Notes: a model not told the origin generated them from the letters alone. Shown: positions 16,684-26,128, counted from the first letter of the stretch. The stretch: 64,000 bases of DNA from Rhodobacter sp. (GCA_020637515.1 JACKKG010000001.1:2324501-2388500), one strand, 5' to 3'. Program-made: numbers and translations.

Positions 16684-17676
16684 ATGAAGCGCCTGTTCCA
16701 TGTGACCCCGTCGGGCTGGGCCGGGTTCGCCCTGGCGGCTTTTGCGATCGTGGTGCTGCCAGGCCTGTCCAGCAGCTATTGGCTGTCGGTCTTCACCTCG
16801 GCCGGGTGCTTTCTGCTGGCCATCTCGGGGGTGGCCTTTCTTTACGCGCGGCTGGGCATGGTGTCGCTGACGCAGGTCGGGTTGATGGGCGTGGGCGGCT
16901 GGGTCGCGCTGCGCCTGAACCACGCCTTCGACTTTCCGTTCGAGGTGAACCTGGCGCTGGCGGCCCTGTCCACCATGGTGTTCGGCTGGGTGCTGGCGCT
17001 GCCCGCGCTCAGGATGCGCGGCCTTTACCTGGCGCTGGTCACGCTGATGGCGGCGGGCGGGTTGGAAATCCTGTTCGCGACCTTTCAGTTTCCCAACGGC
17101 GGCGAGGGGTTCTGGGGCGTCAAGACCGGGTCGAGCGATCCGTTCCGCCGCCCGTTCCTGGCGCAATCGGCCGAGGATTACCTGCGCTATGTCCTGATCT
17201 GCGCGGTGCTGGGCTTTCTCTTCATCGAACTGCACCGCCGCCTGCAACCGGGCCGCGCCTGGGCGCTGATCCGCCGGTCCGAGGCCGCGGCGATGGCTGC
17301 CGGCGTCAATGTCACGCTCTACAAGACCTGGGCCTTTGGCATCACCGGCTTGCTGGGCGGCGCCGCGGGGGCGCTGCTGGCGGGCTCGCTGGGACTGCTG
17401 GACGACGGCACCTTTCGGGCCTCGGAAAGCGTGATGATCTTTGCCCTGGCCGTGGTGGGCGGCGCGCGCTCCTGGCAGGGCGCGCTGATCGCCGCGATCC
17501 TCTACAAGGTGCTGCCGGCGTTGCTGAACATCTGGGGGGTGGATGCCGATCTGTCCTTTGTCATCTTCGGCGCCGGGTTGCTTCACGCCGTCATCACCGC
17601 GCCCGACGGGCTGGCCGGGCAGGCGCTGGGTGGGCTGAAGGCGCTGCTGCGCGGAAAGGACCGCCGCGATGCTTGA
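16684..17676 (+). CDS. Branched-chain amino acid-type ABC transporter permease (LivM-like)
   Basis: A 330-aa polytopic permease of the LivM family. It has the typical core YARLGMVSLTQVGLMGVGGW near residue 55, RMRGLYLALVTLMAAGGLEI, and the LivM loop GRAWALIRRSEAAAMAAGVN. It forms the membrane heterodimer with the LivH-like protein encoded upstream. It starts at ATG 16684 with one base between the genes and ends inside the start of the ATPase gene (8-bp overlap), so the permeases and ATPases form one transcription unit. Confidence 0.87.
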   Translation: MKRLFHVTPSGWAGFALAAFAIVVLPGLSSSYWLSVFTSAGCFLLAISGVAFLYARLGMVSLTQVGLMGVGGWVALRLNHAFDFPFEVNLALAALSTMVFGWVLALPALRMRGLYLALVTLMAAGGLEILFATFQFPNGGEGFWGVKTGSSDPFRRPFLAQSAEDYLRYVLICAVLGFLFIELHRRLQPGRAWALIRRSEAAAMAAGVNVTLYKTWAFGITGLLGGAAGALLAGSLGLLDDGTFRASESVMIFALAVVGGARSWQGALIAAILYKVLPALLNIWGVDADLSFVIFGAGLLHAVITAPDGLAGQALGGLKALLRGKDRRDA

Positions 17677-18382
17677 GATCCGCAACGTCACCGTCCGTTT
17701 TGGCGGAGTCATCGCGCTGAACGACGTGTCGGCCGATTTCGGCTGCGCGGTCAGCGGCATCATCGGTCCCAACGGCGCCGGCAAGACGACCCTCATGAAC
17801 GTGCTGTCGGGTTTTGTCGGCACCGTCAGCGGCAGCGCCACGCGCGACGGGCAGGACCTGTTGCGCCTGGCGCCGCACCGGCGGGCGCATTGGGGTCTGC
17901 GGCGCAGCTTCCAGAAAGAGGAAATCGCCGACGACCTGACCGTCCATGAGAACGTGCTGGTGCAGATCGACCATTCGCGCACCCCTGCGGGCCACAAGCG
18001 GGCCGAGGTGGAATCGATGCTGGCGCTGGTCGGCATGGCAGAGCGGGCGGACAAGCTGGGCGCCGATCTGTCCGGCTTCGAACGGCGTCTGACCGATGTC
18101 GCGAAATGCCTGGTCGGCCAGCCGCGCGTGGTGATGTTCGACGAGCCGGCCGGCGGCATGTCGGTGGACGAGACGCGCCAACTGGGCGTGCTGATCCGTC
18201 GTATCCACGGCGCGACCGGGGCACAGGTGCTGGTGATCGACCATGACGTGGACCTGATCCGCGAGGTCTGCGAGGAAACTCTGGTGCTGGATTTCGGCCG
18301 TCGCATCGCCTTTGGCCCGACCGACGCCGTGCTGAACGATCCCAGGGTCAAGGCGGCCTATCTGGGCACCGAGGAGGTCTGA
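17669..18382 (+). CDS. ABC transporter ATP-binding protein (LivG-like)
   Basis: A 237-aa ATPase. Walker A is GPNGAGKTT near residue 33; Q-loop and Walker B (VVMFDEPAGGMS) regions are present. The signature region is degenerate, LSGFERRLTDVAKCLVG instead of LSGGQQ, which is seen in some LivG proteins. It works with the LivF-like ATPase directly downstream, powering the LivH/LivM-like channel. It overlaps the permease gene by 8 bp and is 2 bp from the next gene. Confidence 0.85.
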   Translation: MLEIRNVTVRFGGVIALNDVSADFGCAVSGIIGPNGAGKTTLMNVLSGFVGTVSGSATRDGQDLLRLAPHRRAHWGLRRSFQKEEIADDLTVHENVLVQIDHSRTPAGHKRAEVESMLALVGMAERADKLGADLSGFERRLTDVAKCLVGQPRVVMFDEPAGGMSVDETRQLGVLIRRIHGATGAQVLVIDHDVDLIREVCEETLVLDFGRRIAFGPTDAVLNDPRVKAAYLGTEEV

Positions 18383-18384
18383 CG

Positions 18385-19089
18385 ATGGCATTGGTCGTAA
18401 AGGACCTGACGGTGGCGCGGGGCGGGCAGATCGCGGTCGCGGGCGTCTCGCTCAGCATTGCGCCGGGGCAGGTGACCGCGGTTCTGGGCGCGAATGGCGC
18501 CGGGAAATCGGAACTGGTGCTGGGCCTCGCCGGGATGCTGCCGCTCAGCGCCGGCAGCATCGAGGCCGACGGCGTCGCGCTGGCCGGGCGGGGCCCCGAC
18601 ACGATCCGCCGCGCCGGTGTCGCCGCCGTGCCCGAGGGGCACCGCGTGCTGACCCGGCTGTCGGTGGACGACAACCTGCGCGCGGCGGGTTCAATCCTGC
18701 CCGACGGTGTCGCGCAGACGCTGGCCGACACCTATGCGCTGTTTCCCGAACTGGCCGAACGCAAGACCCAGCTGGCCGGCACCATGTCGGGCGGGCAGCA
18801 GCAGATGCTGGCGCTGGGGCACGCGATGATGGCGCGCCCGCGGTATCTGCTGATCGACGAGATGTCGTTGGGTCTGGCGCCCCTGGTGGTCAAGCGCCTG
18901 ATGGGCTTCGTCGAAGGGTTGAAGGCGCGCGGCGTCGGCATCCTGTTGATCGAGCAGTTCACCGACCTCGCGCTTGGCGTCTCGGAAGAGGCGGTGGTGC
19001 TGCGGTCGGGCAAGGTGCGGTTCGCCGGGCCGGCGGCGCGGCTGCGCGACGACAAGACCGCGTTGAACGCGGCCTATTTCGGCACCTGA
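18385..19089 (+). CDS. ABC transporter ATP-binding protein (LivF-like)
   Basis: A 234-aa ATPase with Walker A GANGAGKSE near residue 34. The ABC signature is MSGGQQQMLALGHAMMARP and Walker B LLIDEMSLGLAP, both typical of LivF; the family motif VPEGHRVLTRLSV is also present. A GAGGAGG ribosome site sits just upstream of ATG 18385. It is the last gene of the GMC/Liv-type unit. Walker A has GKSE in place of the usual GKST/GKTT, a mild oddity seen in some members. Confidence 0.86.
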   Translation: MALVVKDLTVARGGQIAVAGVSLSIAPGQVTAVLGANGAGKSELVLGLAGMLPLSAGSIEADGVALAGRGPDTIRRAGVAAVPEGHRVLTRLSVDDNLRAAGSILPDGVAQTLADTYALFPELAERKTQLAGTMSGGQQQMLALGHAMMARPRYLLIDEMSLGLAPLVVKRLMGFVEGLKARGVGILLIEQFTDLALGVSEEAVVLRSGKVRFAGPAARLRDDKTALNAAYFGT

Positions 19090-19168
19090 CGCCGGAAAGG
19101 GCGCGCCTCGCAACGGGTTGTTAACGGGTGCGGCGCAGACTGGGGCGCGGATCATCCGGGAAACGCCC

Positions 19169-19594
19169 ATGCGCCTTGTCGCCCTTTTGCTGTTCCTTGC
19201 CGCGCCCGCCTGGGCCCGCGACCCCTGCGCCGACCATTTCCGCGCCGGCCTGGCCGCCTATCGTCAGGCCGATTCCGGGATCGCCGAAACGCAGACCGCG
19301 CTTTACGCGGGTCTCGGCTGGGTGACGCGCGCCGCGGTCTTTGCAAGGCTCGAGGATCGCTCGCCGCGCACCAGCGCCTGCCAGGAACTGGACCACGAGC
19401 GCGACGCGCTGGCACGCATCGGCACCGCCCTGACCGCGGCGCGCCAGCAATTCGTCCTGGCAGCCGCGTTCTGCCCCGGTGAAAACCGCCGCCGCGCGCA
19501 GGCAAACCTCGACGCGCTGGGGGACAGCGACACGGCTTGGCGCGATCTCACGGAGTATCTGCTGTCCTTTCGCGACCGTTGCGACAGTGGCTAG
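19169..19594 (+). CDS. Small secreted protein of unknown function
   Basis: A 141-aa protein with a Sec signal peptide (MRLVALLLFLAAPAWA, cleavage near residue 16-17), so it is periplasmic or outer-surface. The mature part is mainly helical, with Cys residues near 19, 70, 102 and 138 that could form two disulfides. No family is recognised. An upstream extension of the frame exists but the signal peptide marks ATG 19169 as the start. It is 79 bp after the LivF-like gene and may be independent of it. Confidence 0.6.
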   Translation: MRLVALLLFLAAPAWARDPCADHFRAGLAAYRQADSGIAETQTALYAGLGWVTRAAVFARLEDRSPRTSACQELDHERDALARIGTALTAARQQFVLAAAFCPGENRRRAQANLDALGDSDTAWRDLTEYLLSFRDRCDSG

Positions 19595-19612
19595 GGCGCC
19601 GACGCGGCCGGG

Positions 19613-20005
19613 TCAGCGCGGCGTCAGCGTGCGGCCCACCGGCCACAGCGCAAAGCCCGCAAGTTTCAGGTGCGCCCAGGCAAAGGGCAGGCCGATCACG
19701 GTGATCGCGTTCAGCGCCGCCGCCACCAGATGCCCCAGCGCCAGCCACCACCCCGCCAGCACCAGCCACAACAGGTTGCCGATCGTCCCCAGCGCGCCAG
19801 TGCCGATGTCCGGTCCACTGACCTCGGCCCGGTCGCGGGCCTGCATGCCAAAGGGCATCAGCGAATAGCCGGCCATCACGACCGCCGAACGGGCCCAGGG
19901 CAGGCCGACGATGCTGACCGCCATCAGCAGGGCCGCGAACAGCCAGCCTGCGGCCATCCAGGCGCCGCCCAGCAGGATCCAAAGGACGTTCAGGAGCAAG
20001 GTCAT
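19613..20005 (-). CDS. YccF-family inner-membrane protein
   Basis: A 130-aa membrane protein with two YccF repeats, each a hydrophobic pair ending in a GLPWARSAVVMAGYSLMPFG-like or GLPFAWAHLKLAGFALWPVG motif. E. coli YccF has the same duplicated design and no firmly assigned function. ATG 20005 is chosen because GGAGG lies 5 nt upstream; ATG 20017 is inside that same site. It converges with the small secreted protein gene and is divergent from uup. Confidence 0.8.
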   Translation of the reverse strand: MTLLLNVLWILLGGAWMAAGWLFAALLMAVSIVGLPWARSAVVMAGYSLMPFGMQARDRAEVSGPDIGTGALGTIGNLLWLVLAGWWLALGHLVAAALNAITVIGLPFAWAHLKLAGFALWPVGRTLTPR

Positions 20006-20099
20006 GGCAGCCTCCATATGTTACGGTCCCTTACATGGGACGTCGCGGCGCCAACTCAATACCCTTGACCCCGCAAAGGCGCCGCGATAGCCCGCCCGC

Positions 20100-21926
20100 A
20101 TGGCACCCGCACCCCTTTTGCAACTCACCGGCATCGCGCTGACCTACGGCGGCAACCCCTTGTTCCGGGACCTCGATCTGGTGATCCAGCCCGGGGACCG
20201 CCTGGCGCTGGTCGGGCGCAACGGATCGGGCAAGTCCACGCTGATGAAGATCATGGCGGGTCTGGTGCAGGCCGATGGCGGCAGCCGCATCCTGACCCCC
20301 GGCACCACCGTCGGCTACATGGAGCAGGAGCCCGACTTTGCCGGCTACGCCACGCTGGGCGATTACGCGATGGGGCGGCTTGACCCGGCCGAGGCGTATC
20401 GGGTCGAGATCGCCGCCGAGGGGCTGGGCTTCGACCCGGCGGTCGCGGTCGAGACCGCCTCGGGCGGCGAACGGCGCCGCGCGGCGCTGGCCCGATTGCT
20501 GGCCGAGGCGCCGGAACTCATGCTTCTGGACGAGCCGACCAACCACCTGGACATCCAGGCGATCCAGTGGCTCGAGGGACGCCTGCGCGAGACGCGCGCG
20601 GGGTTCGTCCTGATCAGCCACGACCGCGCCTTTCTGAACGCGCTCAGCCGTGCGATGCTGTGGGTGGACCGCGGCCAGGCCCGGCGCCTGGACCAATCCT
20701 TTGCCGCGTTCGAGGATTGGCGCGACAAGACCTGGGCCGACGAGGACGAGGCCCGCCACAAGCTGGATCGCAAGATCAAGCACGAGGCGAAATGGGCCGT
20801 CGAGGGCATCAGCGCCCGCCGCAAGCGCAACATGGGCCGGGTGCGTGCCTTGCAGGCGCTGAAATCCGAGCGCGCCTCGCAGATCCGACGCCAGGGCACG
20901 GCGGCGCTCGCGCTCGACGCCGGCCCGCAATCCGGCAAACTGGTGGCCGAGGCCGACAGGATCACCAAAAGCTTCGACGGCGTGGCGATCGTGAAGGATT
21001 TCAGCCTGAAGGTGCTGCGCGGCGACCGGGTGGCGCTTGTCGGGCCGAACGGCGCCGGCAAGACGACGGTGCTGAAACTGCTGACCGGCGCGATGGCCCC
21101 CGATTCCGGGCTGGTCCGGCTGGGCACCAATCTGGACATGGCCGTCTTCGATCAAGCGCGCGCGCAACTGAACCCCGACGCCAGCCTGTGGGAAAACCTG
21201 ACCGGCGACCCGACCATGCGCGTCAGCGGGCAGGCCGACCAGGTCATGGTGCGCGGCCAGCCCAAGCATGTTGTCGGCTATCTCAAGGACTTCCTGTTCG
21301 ACGAACAGCAGGCCCGCGCGCCGGTGCGCAGCCTCTCGGGGGGGGAACGCGCGCGGCTGCTGTTGGCGCGGATCATGGCGCGGGATTCGAACCTGCTGGT
21401 GCTGGACGAACCGACGAACGATCTGGACGTCGAGACGCTGGACCTGTTGCAGGACCTGCTGGGCGAATACCCGGGCACGGTTCTTCTGGTCAGCCACGAC
21501 CGCGATTTCATCGACCGGGTGGCGACGACCACGCTGGTGTTCGAGGGGCAGGGCCGGGTGACGGCCTATGCCGGCGGCTGGACGGACATGCTGGCACAAC
21601 GCGGTGCCGGGGTGCCGGCGAAGCCGGGCACAAAGCCGGCCGCCGCCGCCGCCCCTTTGGCCAAGCCCGCGCCCCGGGCCGAGCCTGCACCGAAACCCTC
21701 GGGCCTGAGTTTCACCGAGAAGAAGCGGCTCGATTCCCTGCCGTCCGAGATCGCCCGCCTCGAGGCCGAGATCGCCAAGCTGTCGGATCTTCTGTCCGAC
21801 GCCGACCTCTATACCCGCGAGCCGGTCAAGGCCGCCAAGGCCGCCGACATGCTGGAGCAGCGCCAGACCGCCCTGTCCCGGGCCGAGGAGGAATGGCTGG
21901 ATCTGGCCGAGCGCGATCAGGGTTGA
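20100..21926 (+). CDS. uup: ABC-F family ATPase Uup
   Basis: A 608-aa soluble tandem ATPase of the ABC-F family; such proteins act on the ribosome, and Uup is linked to precise transposon excision and replication/translation quality control. There are two nucleotide-binding domains: Walker A GRNGSGKST near residue 39 and GPNGAGKTT near 318, signatures ASGGERRRAALARLL and LSGGERARLLLARIM, and Walker B LLLDEPTNHLD and LVLDEPTNDLD. The Uup-specific C-terminal coiled coil (EKKRLDSLPSEIARLEAEI onward) follows an Ala/Pro-rich linker. No transmembrane segments. It overlaps the convergent DedA-like gene by 10 bp. Confidence 0.85.
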   Translation: MAPAPLLQLTGIALTYGGNPLFRDLDLVIQPGDRLALVGRNGSGKSTLMKIMAGLVQADGGSRILTPGTTVGYMEQEPDFAGYATLGDYAMGRLDPAEAYRVEIAAEGLGFDPAVAVETASGGERRRAALARLLAEAPELMLLDEPTNHLDIQAIQWLEGRLRETRAGFVLISHDRAFLNALSRAMLWVDRGQARRLDQSFAAFEDWRDKTWADEDEARHKLDRKIKHEAKWAVEGISARRKRNMGRVRALQALKSERASQIRRQGTAALALDAGPQSGKLVAEADRITKSFDGVAIVKDFSLKVLRGDRVALVGPNGAGKTTVLKLLTGAMAPDSGLVRLGTNLDMAVFDQARAQLNPDASLWENLTGDPTMRVSGQADQVMVRGQPKHVVGYLKDFLFDEQQARAPVRSLSGGERARLLLARIMARDSNLLVLDEPTNDLDVETLDLLQDLLGEYPGTVLLVSHDRDFIDRVATTTLVFEGQGRVTAYAGGWTDMLAQRGAGVPAKPGTKPAAAAAPLAKPAPRAEPAPKPSGLSFTEKKRLDSLPSEIARLEAEIAKLSDLLSDADLYTREPVKAAKAADMLEQRQTALSRAEEEWLDLAERDQG

Positions 21927-22519
21927 GCGGGCGCGCGCCGCCGGTGGCGCCACAGCAGCCAACCCAGCCCGCCCGTCACCGCAAGCGACGCCAGGAACCC
22001 CGAGGCGTTGCCGAGCAGTTCGGCGATCTGTTCGATCTGCCCGCCGGCCAGATAGCCCAGCCCGACATAGACCGTGACCCAGACGACCTCGCCGGCGATG
22101 CCCATCGCGGTAAAGGTCGCCCAGGTCATCCCCGCGCCCCCTGCCAGCAGGTTGACATAGGGCCCCAGCACGCTGAACAGCCAACGACTGAAGAACACCG
22201 CCACCGCGCCCCGGTTCTGCACCTGGACCCGCGCGCGGCTCAGGACGGCGGCGCGCGTCTGGTTGCGCATCAGCCAGCGTTCGGCCCGCAGATAGCTGAG
22301 CCGCCCCAGGCCGTAGCCGGTCTGATCGCCCAGCACCGCGCCGATCAGCGCCGCGCCGGCGGCGGGCACCAGCGCCAGGTCGCCCGAGGCCGCGAAAGCC
22401 CCCGAGGCGAGCATCATCATCGACGACGGCACCGGGATCGCCAGGCAGGACAGGAAGGTCACCACTGCCAGCAGGGTGACGCCCCAGTCCCCGACCTGCG
22501 CCAGCATCCAGTCAGTCAT
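21917..22519 (-). CDS. DedA/VTT (SNARE-associated) family membrane protein
   Basis: A 200-aa polytopic inner-membrane protein. The DedA-family features are IPVPSSMMMLASGAFA, the re-entrant-loop-like GAVLGDQTGYGLGR near residue 63, and the FFSRWLFSVLGPYVNLLAGGAGM segment with a conserved Arg. Members include undecaprenyl-phosphate and phospholipid scramblases. ATG 22519 overlaps the end of the upstream gene by 8 bp, so the pair is coupled. Confidence 0.8.
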   Translation of the reverse strand: MTDWMLAQVGDWGVTLLAVVTFLSCLAIPVPSSMMMLASGAFAASGDLALVPAAGAALIGAVLGDQTGYGLGRLSYLRAERWLMRNQTRAAVLSRARVQVQNRGAVAVFFSRWLFSVLGPYVNLLAGGAGMTWATFTAMGIAGEVVWVTVYVGLGYLAGGQIEQIAELLGNASGFLASLAVTGGLGWLLWRHRRRAPAQP

Positions 22520-22853
22520 GGGACGGGTCCGCGCGCCATGTCGCAATGGCCGAGTCCAGAGCCTCGATCAGTTGGGGCAGGGGGATGTGGTGGTCCTGCG
22601 CGATCAGGTCCAGGTTGCGGCGCGCGGTGTCCTCGGGGCCAAGGCCGGCCGCCTCGCGCAGCACCTCGCGCGGGACATCCCAGGACCGCGCCACATAGCC
22701 GAGCGGCATCCAGCCTTCGATCTGCTGGTCGCGGTGGGTGGGATCGTTCCAGTAAAAGACACCCATCACGAACCGCGCGCCGAAGAACAGCGTGAGCGCC
22801 AGCGCGACGACGAAGGCGCCACGCAGAAACCAGCGGGTCAGGGTTTTCAGCAT
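22512..22853 (-). CDS. Small membrane-anchored protein of unknown function
   Basis: A 113-aa protein with one N-terminal transmembrane helix (about residues 9-32) and a soluble, probably periplasmic, C-terminal part. That part begins at FYWNDPTHRDQQIEGWMPLGY and may be a helical domain. ATG 22853 gives a sensible membrane anchor; the frame extends further upstream. It is co-transcribed with the DedA-like gene, with an 8-bp overlap. No specific function is recognised. Confidence 0.65.
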   Translation of the reverse strand: MLKTLTRWFLRGAFVVALALTLFFGARFVMGVFYWNDPTHRDQQIEGWMPLGYVARSWDVPREVLREAAGLGPEDTARRNLDLIAQDHHIPLPQLIEALDSAIATWRADPSHD

Positions 22854-22940
22854 CGGGGCTCCGGCCAGGCGCGGGGGGACAGGCTGCGGGGAACAGCTTA
22901 GCGGCCCAACCCGTCGGGGCAAGGGGTATCCGCCCGCGGC

Positions 22941-24584
22941 CTATCGGCGCGGGATCAGCCGGATGAAGGGCACGCCCCAGGGCCGCGCGACATAGGCCAT
23001 GGCAAGGTCGAAGTCGCCCAGTTCGTCCTTGACCCGGGAATCCAGGAACGAGCTTTCCAAAAAGGCCCGGATGCGGGCGCTGTCCCAGGCCTCGGCGCCT
23101 TCGGGGACGCGCAGATATTCATAGGAGGACAGCAAGGTGAACCCGTCCGCGACGGCATCCGCCAGCAGGCGATGCGCCCGCAGCGCGGCAAGGCTTTCGG
23201 CGTCGCCGGCAAAGACGAAGCCGTGGCGCACCGGAACGGCGAGCGTGAAGTTCAGCATCCCGTCGCCGAATTCCAGCACCCGGGCGTCGGGCGCGGTGGC
23301 GTGCAGGCTGGCGTCGATCGTGTCGCGCGCCAGCCAGAAATCCCGTTGCTGCGCGCGCAGCGGATCGGTCATCAGGCCCGCGCTCCACAGGCTGGCGTGC
23401 AGCAGTGACAGTCCGCCCAGCGCCAGCGCCGCCAACCGTGCGCCGCGCGCGTTCAGCCGTTGCGCGGCCGGGGCCAGCAGCAGCGCCGTGCCAAAGGTCA
23501 TCAGCGCCGTCGCCATGGCGAAATACCAGCTCGCCTGGTGCCAGTAGTTCACCGACACCAGCGAATACAGCGCCTTGATCAGCACCCCGGCGGCGATCCC
23601 CGCCAGGTAGGGCGCCCAGGGCGCCGCGCGGAACCGCCGCCACAGTGCCGCCAGGAACCCCAGCGCGAACAGCGCCGGTACGATCAGTTCGACGACGCGA
23701 AAGGCCCCGCCCGCCAGCCCGGCGCGGTCGGCGACATAGGGGGTCAACCCCTGGCGCAGGTCGATCAGCGGCGCGAACAGCGTCGCCAGCGTGACCCAGC
23801 CGTTCTGCAAGAGCGCGCCTTCGCCCTTGGCCGCGCCGCTGACGGGCACCAGCATCCCGGTGGTGGCCCAGGACCACAGCGCAAACAGTCCGACACCCAG
23901 GCCCGTGGGCACCATCAGCCAGGCGGCCTCGGGCCAGCGGCGGGGTTTGGTCCGCCCGGGACCGGCCCCCGGGTCCTGCCGGGGCCACAGGGAAACCGCC
24001 ACCGCCATCGCAGCCGGCACGAAAACCTCGTCCAGGCGCGCGAGGACCAGCAGCGCCAGCGCGATACCAAGTGCCGGCGCCGGTGCGCCCGTCGCGACCA
24101 GGCCCAGCACCACCGCCGACAGCAGAAACGCAAGCCCCCCCTCCATCCCGTCGAAGAAAGCCCAGACCGGCAGATTGTGCAGCGCCTGGCCGATGACCAG
24201 GAAATAGACCCCCGGCACCGCCAGCATCGCCAGCAGCCACGACCCGGTCGCCCGCCGGATCGCAGCGCCCAGCACGAGAACGCCGGCCGTGGTGCAGGCA
24301 ATCGCGGCGTAGCTGACGGTCGTCATGGCGCGCAGCGGGTCGCCGGCCGACAGCGCCGTGGCCAGCCGCACCCAGATCTGCCACAGCGGGTGGAACCCGT
24401 TGGTTGCGCGCAGGCCGTCGAAGCTCATGCTTGCCCCGTGCGAGGCCTGGCCGATGCCGAGATAGAGATAGGCATCGCCCGCCAGGAACCAGAAGGGCGC
24501 CATGGCGCCCATGTTCCAGGCCACCACGAAAGCGGGCAGCACGGTGACGGTAACCGCAAAGACGACAAATCCCGTGGCGCGCAT
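22941..24584 (-). CDS. Polytopic membrane protein, glycosyltransferase-like (GT-C fold candidate)
   Basis: A 547-aa protein with roughly ten hydrophobic segments and a soluble C-terminal domain of about 150 residues. The first loop contains GDAYLYLGIGQ and ATNGFHPLWQ. An acidic first loop followed by many membrane helices is typical of GT-C glycosyltransferases using polyprenyl-phosphate sugars, but the family was not confirmed. ATG 24584 is chosen; ATG 24611 would add nine residues. It appears to be a single-gene unit, divergent from the secreted protein at 24819. Confidence 0.55.
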   Translation of the reverse strand: MRATGFVVFAVTVTVLPAFVVAWNMGAMAPFWFLAGDAYLYLGIGQASHGASMSFDGLRATNGFHPLWQIWVRLATALSAGDPLRAMTTVSYAAIACTTAGVLVLGAAIRRATGSWLLAMLAVPGVYFLVIGQALHNLPVWAFFDGMEGGLAFLLSAVVLGLVATGAPAPALGIALALLVLARLDEVFVPAAMAVAVSLWPRQDPGAGPGRTKPRRWPEAAWLMVPTGLGVGLFALWSWATTGMLVPVSGAAKGEGALLQNGWVTLATLFAPLIDLRQGLTPYVADRAGLAGGAFRVVELIVPALFALGFLAALWRRFRAAPWAPYLAGIAAGVLIKALYSLVSVNYWHQASWYFAMATALMTFGTALLLAPAAQRLNARGARLAALALGGLSLLHASLWSAGLMTDPLRAQQRDFWLARDTIDASLHATAPDARVLEFGDGMLNFTLAVPVRHGFVFAGDAESLAALRAHRLLADAVADGFTLLSSYEYLRVPEGAEAWDSARIRAFLESSFLDSRVKDELGDFDLAMAYVARPWGVPFIRLIPRR

Positions 24585-24818
24585 CTGGCGGACCCTCGCA
24601 CTCGAACACATGCGGGCAGACTAGCGGCTCTCGGGTGAGCGGGCAAACCCCTTGCGCGGGGCCCGCGCCGATCCGCACGATTGCTTGAGGCCCGGCGCCG
24701 CCCATGGACAAGCGCCGCGATCTTCGTCAGGCTGGGGCATTCCGCGTCATTTTGCGGACTGGCGGGACGGTCACGAACCTGTCAGAATTTCCTTGTTGGT
24801 TCAGTCATGGAGAGAAGG

Positions 24819-25286
24819 ATGTTCAAGTTCCTTGCGATCGGGCTCGGTGCCACGTTGGCGGCGGCCCTTGTCACCCCTGCCGCCCAGGCGCAGAATTACA
24901 ATCTGCACCCGTCCTACGGGACCTATTCCCTCAGCGCCGGTTTCATGCCCGACCCGCAATCGGGCGTCGGCCGCGCCGGAGGGGACAGCCATGTCAACCC
25001 GATGAACGGCTGCCCCGGCGGCGGCTGGTTCGCCAACGCGCCCGATTTCCGGCTGCATTACCAGGCCGGCGGCTACGCGTTGACGTTCTACATCCGGGCG
25101 CCGGGCGACACGATGCTTCTGGTCAACGACCCGGCGGGGCAGTGGTTCTGCAACGACGACAGCGACGGTCTGGACCCGGCGATCCGGTTCCCCTCGCCGC
25201 GTTCAGGGCAGTATGACATCTGGATGGGCACCTACAACCGCAGCCGGGTTCCGAACGCGCGGCTCTACGTCACCGAGCTGCGCTGA
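24819..25286 (+). CDS. Small secreted protein, PPC (pre-peptidase C-terminal)-like beta domain
   Basis: A 155-aa protein with a clear Sec signal peptide (MFKFLAIGLGATLAAALVTPAAQA, cleavage near residue 24-25). The mature part is beta-rich with YALTFYIRAPGDTMLLVND, FCNDDSDGLDPAIRF and GQYDIWMGTY. This resembles PPC-type domains of alphaproteobacterial secreted proteins. Two Cys (NGCPGG and QWFCND) may form a disulfide. ATG 24819 is preferred over 24807 for the signal peptide. The 3' end overlaps the convergent SDR gene by 17 bp. Confidence 0.65.
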   Translation: MFKFLAIGLGATLAAALVTPAAQAQNYNLHPSYGTYSLSAGFMPDPQSGVGRAGGDSHVNPMNGCPGGGWFANAPDFRLHYQAGGYALTFYIRAPGDTMLLVNDPAGQWFCNDDSDGLDPAIRFPSPRSGQYDIWMGTYNRSRVPNARLYVTELR

Positions 25287-25989
25287 CGTCCAGCAGCCGC
25301 GCGATGATCCGCTCGGCCTCGGTCGCGCAGGCGGTCAGGGCCGTGCGGTCCTCGCCCGGGAAAAAGCGTGCGCGCGTCGCGGTCGGCATTGGCGCGGGCG
25401 TGTCGATTCGCACCTGCGGCGCGCGGACCGGGCCGAGTCCCGCGTTCTCGGCCGCCCAGGCGCGGGCCAGCGCGATCTGGCCCGCCTTGGCGGCTGCGTA
25501 GGCGCCGAAGAACCGCTGCACGCCGTCGCCGTCGTGCCAGGCCGCATCGTCGAAGAACACCGCCTGCCCGTGCCCCGAGGCCCGCAGCAGGGGTTCGATC
25601 ATCGGGATCAGCGTGCCGGTGGCGCGCAGCGTCACCGCGACCGTCTTGTCCCAGTCCTTGACCGCGATATGCCCGGCCGGCGACAGCGGCGGGACATGCA
25701 CGGCGGTATGGGCCCACAGATCCAGCTTGCCCCAACGCTGGTGGATCGACAGGCAGATCTGCCGCATCGCGTCGTCCTGGGTGATGTCCACCGGCACCAG
25801 GGTGGTCGATCCGCCCAGCGCGCGCACCCGGTCGTCCAGCTCCTCGAGGGCGCCGGTGGTTCGGGCGACGGCGACGATGTGCCAGCCACGCGCGGCCAGC
25901 GCCTCGGCCAGCGCGGCCCCGAGGCCGCGCGAGGCGCCGGTAATCAGGGCGACGGGGGATGATTCGGGGGTCGGGGCGGTCTGGGTCAT
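25270..25989 (-). CDS. SDR family oxidoreductase
   Basis: A 239-aa short-chain dehydrogenase-like protein. The cofactor loop is TGASRGLG near residues 18-25 and the active-site pair is in YAAAK. The usual NAG is replaced by TAVHV and the Ser step is in FFDDAA, so the catalytic triad is atypical and activity is uncertain. It stands alone on this strand and converges with the small secreted protein gene. The upstream 266-bp region is shared with bioY and contains an inverted repeat. Confidence 0.72.
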   Translation of the reverse strand: MTQTAPTPESSPVALITGASRGLGAALAEALAARGWHIVAVARTTGALEELDDRVRALGGSTTLVPVDITQDDAMRQICLSIHQRWGKLDLWAHTAVHVPPLSPAGHIAVKDWDKTVAVTLRATGTLIPMIEPLLRASGHGQAVFFDDAAWHDGDGVQRFFGAYAAAKAGQIALARAWAAENAGLGPVRAPQVRIDTPAPMPTATRARFFPGEDRTALTACATEAERIIARLLDVSAAR

Positions 25990-26128
25990 GGCGCGCTCAT
26001 GCCACCTGCGGGCCGGTGTTTCAAGGTGGCGCCCGCGCGCGGGCGGCGATCCAGCCGCGCCCGGCGCCCTGGGCGTGTCGGTGGCGGCGCGCGGCTTTGC
26101 CGGGGGTAGGGGCTGCAAATTCGACGAC

